Under the pieces are notes generated by a model. It was not told where the DNA came from. It did not search any database and was given only the letters and a program-made list of their open reading frames with translations. A program made the position numbers and the translations under genes. A DNA stretch of 58,847 nt from Rhodospirillaceae bacterium (GTDB taxonomy: Bacteria; Pseudomonadota; Alphaproteobacteria; UBA8366): NCBI GenBank assembly GCA_002724395.1, contig PBOR01000011.1, positions 3,463-62,309 on the forward strand. Reading direction: 5' to 3'. Below, one piece after another: positions 55,176-58,847 of the stretch. Each line of letters begins with the position of its first letter. Position 1 is the stretch's first letter.

Positions 55176-55702
55176 TGGCTCATCAAACTAAAGGGGTTAT
55201 TTTTCTTTTCACTGGAGGGCGACTGTATTACCGGTTGTTGACGCTTTCGCTCAGCTTCAACGACGATTTTCTCAAGTAGTTCCAAAAGCGGAATAGAATC
55301 TTGAACAAATTCAAATTCATCGCCCGCTTTCATGTCATTCTCAGACCCACCGGGTTCCACCTTCAGGTATTTCGCACCCAGCAAACCATCAGAGACGATC
55401 GAGACCGTACTTTCACCCGGTATTTTTATATCCTCACGAAAAGTCATCTCTACCAAAACATTCTGATTTTTAGGATCATATTCACGAGCTGTCACCTGCC
55501 CTACCTTAATGCCGGTTAGGACCACATCACTTCCGACCGCAATACCGTCTGTCGCGTTAAATCGTCCAGACAGCAGATAACCGGTCGCAGATGCCGTGGG
55601 GCCGCTTTGATAGGAAACAAAGAAAAAAATGACGGTCACAGTAACGACCATCATACCAAGCACAATATGCCTGAGTTCATGTTTCGATTCTTCAACCATC
55701 AA
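55172..55702 (-). CDS. mlaD: MCE/MlaD-domain lipid-binding protein, first paralogue
   Basis: 176 residues: helix at ~10-30 (HIVLGMMVVTVTVIFFFVSY) and one MCE domain (LSGRFNATDGIAVGSDVVLT, GIKVGQVTAREYD, GLLGAKYLKVEPGGSE). The C-terminal ~40 residues are charged and helical. It overlaps NDUFA12 by four bases. First of three tandem paralogues, with no mlaE or mlaF gene in the window. Confidence 0.88.
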   Translation of the reverse strand: MMVEESKHELRHIVLGMMVVTVTVIFFFVSYQSGPTASATGYLLSGRFNATDGIAVGSDVVLTGIKVGQVTAREYDPKNQNVLVEMTFREDIKIPGESTVSIVSDGLLGAKYLKVEPGGSENDMKAGDEFEFVQDSIPLLELLEKIVVEAERKRQQPVIQSPSSEKKNNPFSLMSQ

Positions 55703-56052
55703 TTAGGCGTCCACCGTTCATAATCGCCCGTTGCCTTGTCGCGCTTTCCGCCAGAAAGCGTGTGGCCGGGAGGCCGGTAAGCCTTTGGAGTTCCCGTCAA
55801 ATTTGGCATATGATCCTTTTGCCACTTATAACCGCTGTCATTTTTTGGCGGTTCCGGCACAGTGTAATGTAACCAGCCATGCCAAGAAGCTTCTACGCTA
55901 CTTGCCTCATCGGAACTTGAGTACACTACCCAGCGCCGCCGCCTACCTGTTGCAGGTTTACGGCGCTCTTGATAGTAGCGATTGCCAGACGCATCTTCGC
56001 CCACGAACTGCCCATTCAAAAATGTCATCAAGCGTGTGGTCATAGTTGGCAT
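55699..56052 (-). CDS. NADH:ubiquinone oxidoreductase subunit NDUFA12
   Basis: 117 residues from ATG 56052 (GAGG seven bases upstream). The signature is FVGEDASGNRYYQER, RRWVVYSSSDEASSVEASWH and GWLHYTVPEPP, the NDUFA12/17.2-kDa accessory subunit of complex I, found in alphaproteobacteria and mitochondria. It stabilises the peripheral arm. Position next to mlaD and DUF2155 genes is typical of the class and is the best marker for the host's affiliation. Confidence 0.93.
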   Translation of the reverse strand: MPTMTTRLMTFLNGQFVGEDASGNRYYQERRKPATGRRRRWVVYSSSDEASSVEASWHGWLHYTVPEPPKNDSGYKWQKDHMPNLTGTPKAYRPPGHTLSGGKRDKATGDYERWTPN

Positions 56053-56523
56053 AAACTTGCCTCTTTGTATTATCACGAATCCCGCAAGACTATGACATTG
56101 CTAATCGCCCCCGTCTAGCATCGCAATGGCAATCCAGCCAGCATTTTTTCGTACTCAGTAGCAGTGGAAACTTTGTACTGTGAATCCCAGAAACCCGGGC
56201 CATATTCACTACATATGTTAAATAAAAAGCCACATCTGGATACCAATATTCTCAAGATTTAGTATTTTTTTCAGTTAAAAACCCAATATTTACTTGCTTC
56301 ACCCATATCTAGTAGATAGTGTTCCTACACACTCCAAATCTAGTGTACGCTTTTGAAAAGATCATTTGTGATTGCGACAACTTAAGATGGTGTGTCTTTC
56401 GGAGGCTTGATAGGAGCAAATTATCTCCCAAAACCCTTCGATTTTTAGGATTTGTCGGTTTAGGTCGGCTGAATCTGACGCGTGGTCAACAAGCGTGTTT
56501 GGGGATTTGGGGGATTAAAAAAC
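56053..56523. other. 471-base gap before nrdJ
   Basis: Divergent NDUFA12 and nrdJ genes flank this gap, so it must hold both promoters. It contains a candidate regulatory region (56307-56346, listed separately). I searched for the GCCACTG box of a cobalamin riboswitch and did not find it. No protein-like frame other than nrdJ. Confidence 0.35.
56307..56346 (+). promoter_or_regulatory. Two weak NrdR-box-like words upstream of nrdJ
   Basis: ATCTAGTAGATAGTGT (56307-56322) and ACTCCAAATCTAGTGT (56331-56346) match the NrdR consensus ACAC-W-ATATAT-W-GTGT at about 11 and 12 of 16 positions, and share the TAGTGT half. NrdR represses ribonucleotide reductase genes in most bacteria. The 24-base spacing is not a whole number of helix turns, so the case is weak. 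Confidence 0.25.
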
Positions 56524-58847
56524 ATGCGTATTAAACGGCGCTACACTAAACGGCAAGATTCGCCCTACGCAGGTATTGATTTCCGATTTGCATCTAGTGA
56601 AATACGTAACCCCGATGGGTCTATCGTCTTCAAACATGAAGATATCGAAGTACCTAGCCACTGGAGCCAGGTAGCAGCAGACGTTCTAGCACAAAAGTAC
56701 TTCCGAAAAGCAGGTGTTCCAGTGCACTTAATGCCTGTCGAAGAGGATGATGTCCCAACTTGGTTGTGGCGCCAAGTCCCCAACGACAAGGCTATGGCGA
56801 ATATGCCTGAAGAAGAGAGATTTGGCGGCGAGACCAGTGCCAAACAGGTATTCCACCGATTGGCCGGCACCTGGACATACTGGGGCTGGAAGGGCGGATA
56901 CTTTGATAGTGAAGAGGATGCCCGGGCTTACTACGATGAGATGATCTACATTCTGGTGCAGCAGAAGGGCGCACCGAATTCACCACAATGGTTCAATACG
57001 GGTCTTCATTGGGCTTACGGCATAGACGGTCCAGCGCAAGGCCATTCCTATATTGATTATAAAACTGGTCGTTGGACAAAATCTAAATCGTCCTATGAAC
57101 ATCCGCAACCTCACGCTTGCTTTATCCAATCGGTAGATGATGATCTCGTTGGCGAAAACGGCATAATGGACCTTTGGGTCCGCGAAGCACGCCTTTTTAA
57201 ATATGGCTCCGGAACAGGCAGTAATTTCTCGGCTATTCGTGGCGCAAACGAGCCATTATCCGGTGGTGGAAAATCATCAGGCCTAATGAGTTTTCTTAAA
57301 ATTGGCGATCGCGCTGCAGGAGCCATAAAATCCGGCGGCACTACACGTCGTGCCGCTAAAATGGTTGTGCTTGATATAGACCATCCGGATGTTGAAGAAT
57401 TCATAAATTGGAAGTGCGTCGAGGAGCAGAAGGTTGCCGCTTTGGTGACGGGTTCTAGGGTTTGCAGTGATCAGCTCAATTTGATTTTAGCAGCCTGTAA
57501 AAACAATACGATTACAGAAGAAGAGCGTTGCAATCCTAGAAAAAATCGCGAATTAAAACGAGCCGTTTTAAAAGCTCGAAAACGAATGGTCCCGGAAAGC
57601 TATATTCAACGCGTTCTTCAGTTTGCAACTCAAGGGTACACAGAAATTGAATTCGAAACGTATGATACCGATTGGGATTCCGAAGCTTATCTGACGGTTG
57701 CTGGGCAAAACTCCAATAATTCTGTCCGGCTCACCAATGACTTTCTGAAAGCAGTCGAAGACGATAAAGATTGGGATCTTATTCAACGCACTGACGGTAA
57801 TGTTGCCAAAACCGTCAAAGCCAGAGAATTATGGGAACAAATTGGTGGTGCCGCTTGGCAATGTGCCGACCCAGGTTTGCAGTTTGATAGCACCATCAAT
57901 GATTGGCACACTTGCTCTAACACGGACCGTATTTACGGGTCTAACCCGTGTTCAGAATATATGTTTCTGGACGATACAGCGTGTAATTTGGCATCGCTAA
58001 ATCTGATGAACTATCAGAATGAGTGTGGCACATTCGACGTAGCCGACTTCACTCATTCAGTCCGACTTTGGACAATTGCCTTAGAAATCGCAGTAATGAT
58101 GGCGCAATTTCCGTCTAAGGATATTGCAAAACTTTCTTACGAGTATCGAACGTTGGGTCTGGGATATGCGAATATCGGCGGACTTTTAATGGCATCCGGT
58201 ATTCCTTACGATACTGATGAAGGTCGCGCATTTTGTGGCGCGATTACTGCGCTGCTGACGGGCACCTGTTATGCAACTTCCGCGGAAATGGCCGGTGAAC
58301 TTGGTGCATTCCCGGGCTACAAGAAAAATAGTACTTCGATGTTGCGTGTCATCCGAAACCATCTTAATGCAGCAGAAGGAAATACAGATGGATACGATGG
58401 TGTCTCCATGCCACCATTGCCTTTAGATCATAAGAATTGCCCAACACCAGATGTAGCCGCAGCAGCAAAAGATGCTTGGCGTAAAGCTTACGAACTCGGT
58501 CAGGAACATGGCTACCGAAATGCCCAAGTTTCGGTAATCGCGCCGACAGGTACGATTGCTCTAGTCATGGATTGCGATACGACCGGCATAGAGCCCGACT
58601 TCGCTCTGGTAAAGTTCAAGAAATTGGCAGGCGGTGGCTACTTTAAAATTATCAATCGAATGGTACCCGATGGGTTACGCCGCCTAGGTTACAAAGAAAA
58701 CCAAATCGATAGTATCATTTCATATGCGGTAGGCCATGGCACGCTAAAAGAGGCGCCTCACATTAATCATACCAGCCTCAAAAAACATGGCTTCGGCAAG
58801 GACCAATTTGATGCTCTTGAAGAGGCATTAGGAAGTGCTTTTGATAT
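56524..58847 (+). CDS. nrdJ: Vitamin B12-dependent ribonucleotide reductase, partial (cut by right edge)
   Basis: 774 codons are visible from ATG 56524 to the edge without a stop. Class II RNR makes deoxynucleotides with adenosylcobalamin, with or without oxygen. Motifs: PQWFNTGLHWAYGIDGP, KYGSGTGSNFSAIRG, GGTTRRAAKMVVLDIDHPDV, the active-site loop GSNPCSEYMFLDDTACNLAS with Cys and Glu, and VSVIAPTGTIALVMDCDTTG. The C-terminal redox Cys region lies beyond the window. The long N-terminal extension (~100 residues) is typical of NrdJ in alphaproteobacteria. Confidence 0.95.
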   Translation, partial: MRIKRRYTKRQDSPYAGIDFRFASSEIRNPDGSIVFKHEDIEVPSHWSQVAADVLAQKYFRKAGVPVHLMPVEEDDVPTWLWRQVPNDKAMANMPEEERFGGETSAKQVFHRLAGTWTYWGWKGGYFDSEEDARAYYDEMIYILVQQKGAPNSPQWFNTGLHWAYGIDGPAQGHSYIDYKTGRWTKSKSSYEHPQPHACFIQSVDDDLVGENGIMDLWVREARLFKYGSGTGSNFSAIRGANEPLSGGGKSSGLMSFLKIGDRAAGAIKSGGTTRRAAKMVVLDIDHPDVEEFINWKCVEEQKVAALVTGSRVCSDQLNLILAACKNNTITEEERCNPRKNRELKRAVLKARKRMVPESYIQRVLQFATQGYTEIEFETYDTDWDSEAYLTVAGQNSNNSVRLTNDFLKAVEDDKDWDLIQRTDGNVAKTVKARELWEQIGGAAWQCADPGLQFDSTINDWHTCSNTDRIYGSNPCSEYMFLDDTACNLASLNLMNYQNECGTFDVADFTHSVRLWTIALEIAVMMAQFPSKDIAKLSYEYRTLGLGYANIGGLLMASGIPYDTDEGRAFCGAITALLTGTCYATSAEMAGELGAFPGYKKNSTSMLRVIRNHLNAAEGNTDGYDGVSMPPLPLDHKNCPTPDVAAAAKDAWRKAYELGQEHGYRNAQVSVIAPTGTIALVMDCDTTGIEPDFALVKFKKLAGGGYFKIINRMVPDGLRRLGYKENQIDSIISYAVGHGTLKEAPHINHTSLKKHGFGKDQFDALEEALGSAFD

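Noticed and set aside
56228-56245. GCCAC word as a possible B12 riboswitch box
   Set aside because: The surrounding bases do not fit the GCCACTG box or the flanking conserved elements.
1-58847. CRISPR array or tandem repeat array
   Set aside because: No regularly spaced direct repeats were seen on reading through the window.

Overview
The window comes from an alphaproteobacterium of moderate GC. The clearest markers are the complex I accessory subunit NDUFA12 (known from alphaproteobacteria and mitochondria), a DUF2155 protein, an MCE/MlaD block beside NDUFA12, and a cobalamin-dependent ribonucleotide reductase. I cannot place it below class from the sequence alone.

Positions 1-5020 are an eroding accessory region. 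It holds the 5' part of a glycine-zipper envelope protein gene, a frameshifted scrap of a serine recombinase, a small two-helix membrane protein, a Sel1-repeat gene with a stop in its signal peptide, and a large secreted repeat protein. The first ~65 codons of that last reading frame appear to come from an MmeI-like restriction/methylation enzyme. A broken open frame and a small membrane peptide follow.

Positions 5022-17157 hold a compact block of 14 genes, all on the minus strand, called A to N here in transcription order. Most are separated by short gaps or by TAATG/TGATG overlaps. They encode: A an ExbD/MotB-like single-helix protein, B a lytic transglycosylase, C and D two soluble proteins of unknown function, E a protein with a Lon-protease-like N-terminal fold plus one membrane helix and a periplasmic domain, F a lipoprotein, G a secreted helical protein, H a small secreted protein, I a MotA/TolQ/ExbB-like four-helix protein, J and K two TonB-like anchored proteins, L a second lipoprotein, M an OmpA-type peptidoglycan-binding protein, and N a secreted DUF4384 protein. 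I read this as an undescribed envelope-spanning machine driven by an ion gradient. It lies at the 3' end of a tRNA-Met gene, so the block plus the eroded region may be a genomic island.

From 17475 rightward the content is core genome. First comes a sulfur-handling neighbourhood: mnmA, a TenA protein, a [2Fe-2S] ferredoxin, two tandem cysteine desulfurases and cysE. Then follow an alpha/beta hydrolase, anmK, tyrS, a very large AsmA/DUF3971 protein, glnE with a coupled DUF455 ferritin-like gene, prfB with an intact programmed +1 frameshift site, penicillin-binding protein 1A, an AMIN-domain amidase, rne, an aminotransferase, a gamma-glutamyltransferase-like protein, a BepA-like M48 protease and a DsbA-like thiol oxidoreductase. 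The right end has a zeta-class GST, an S9 peptidase, aroQ-accB-accC-aat, a DUF2155 protein, three tandem mlaD paralogues, NDUFA12, and nrdJ cut by the right edge.

No CRISPR array, rRNA, intact insertion sequence or intact recombinase was seen. All function calls rest on reading motifs by eye; no database search was run.
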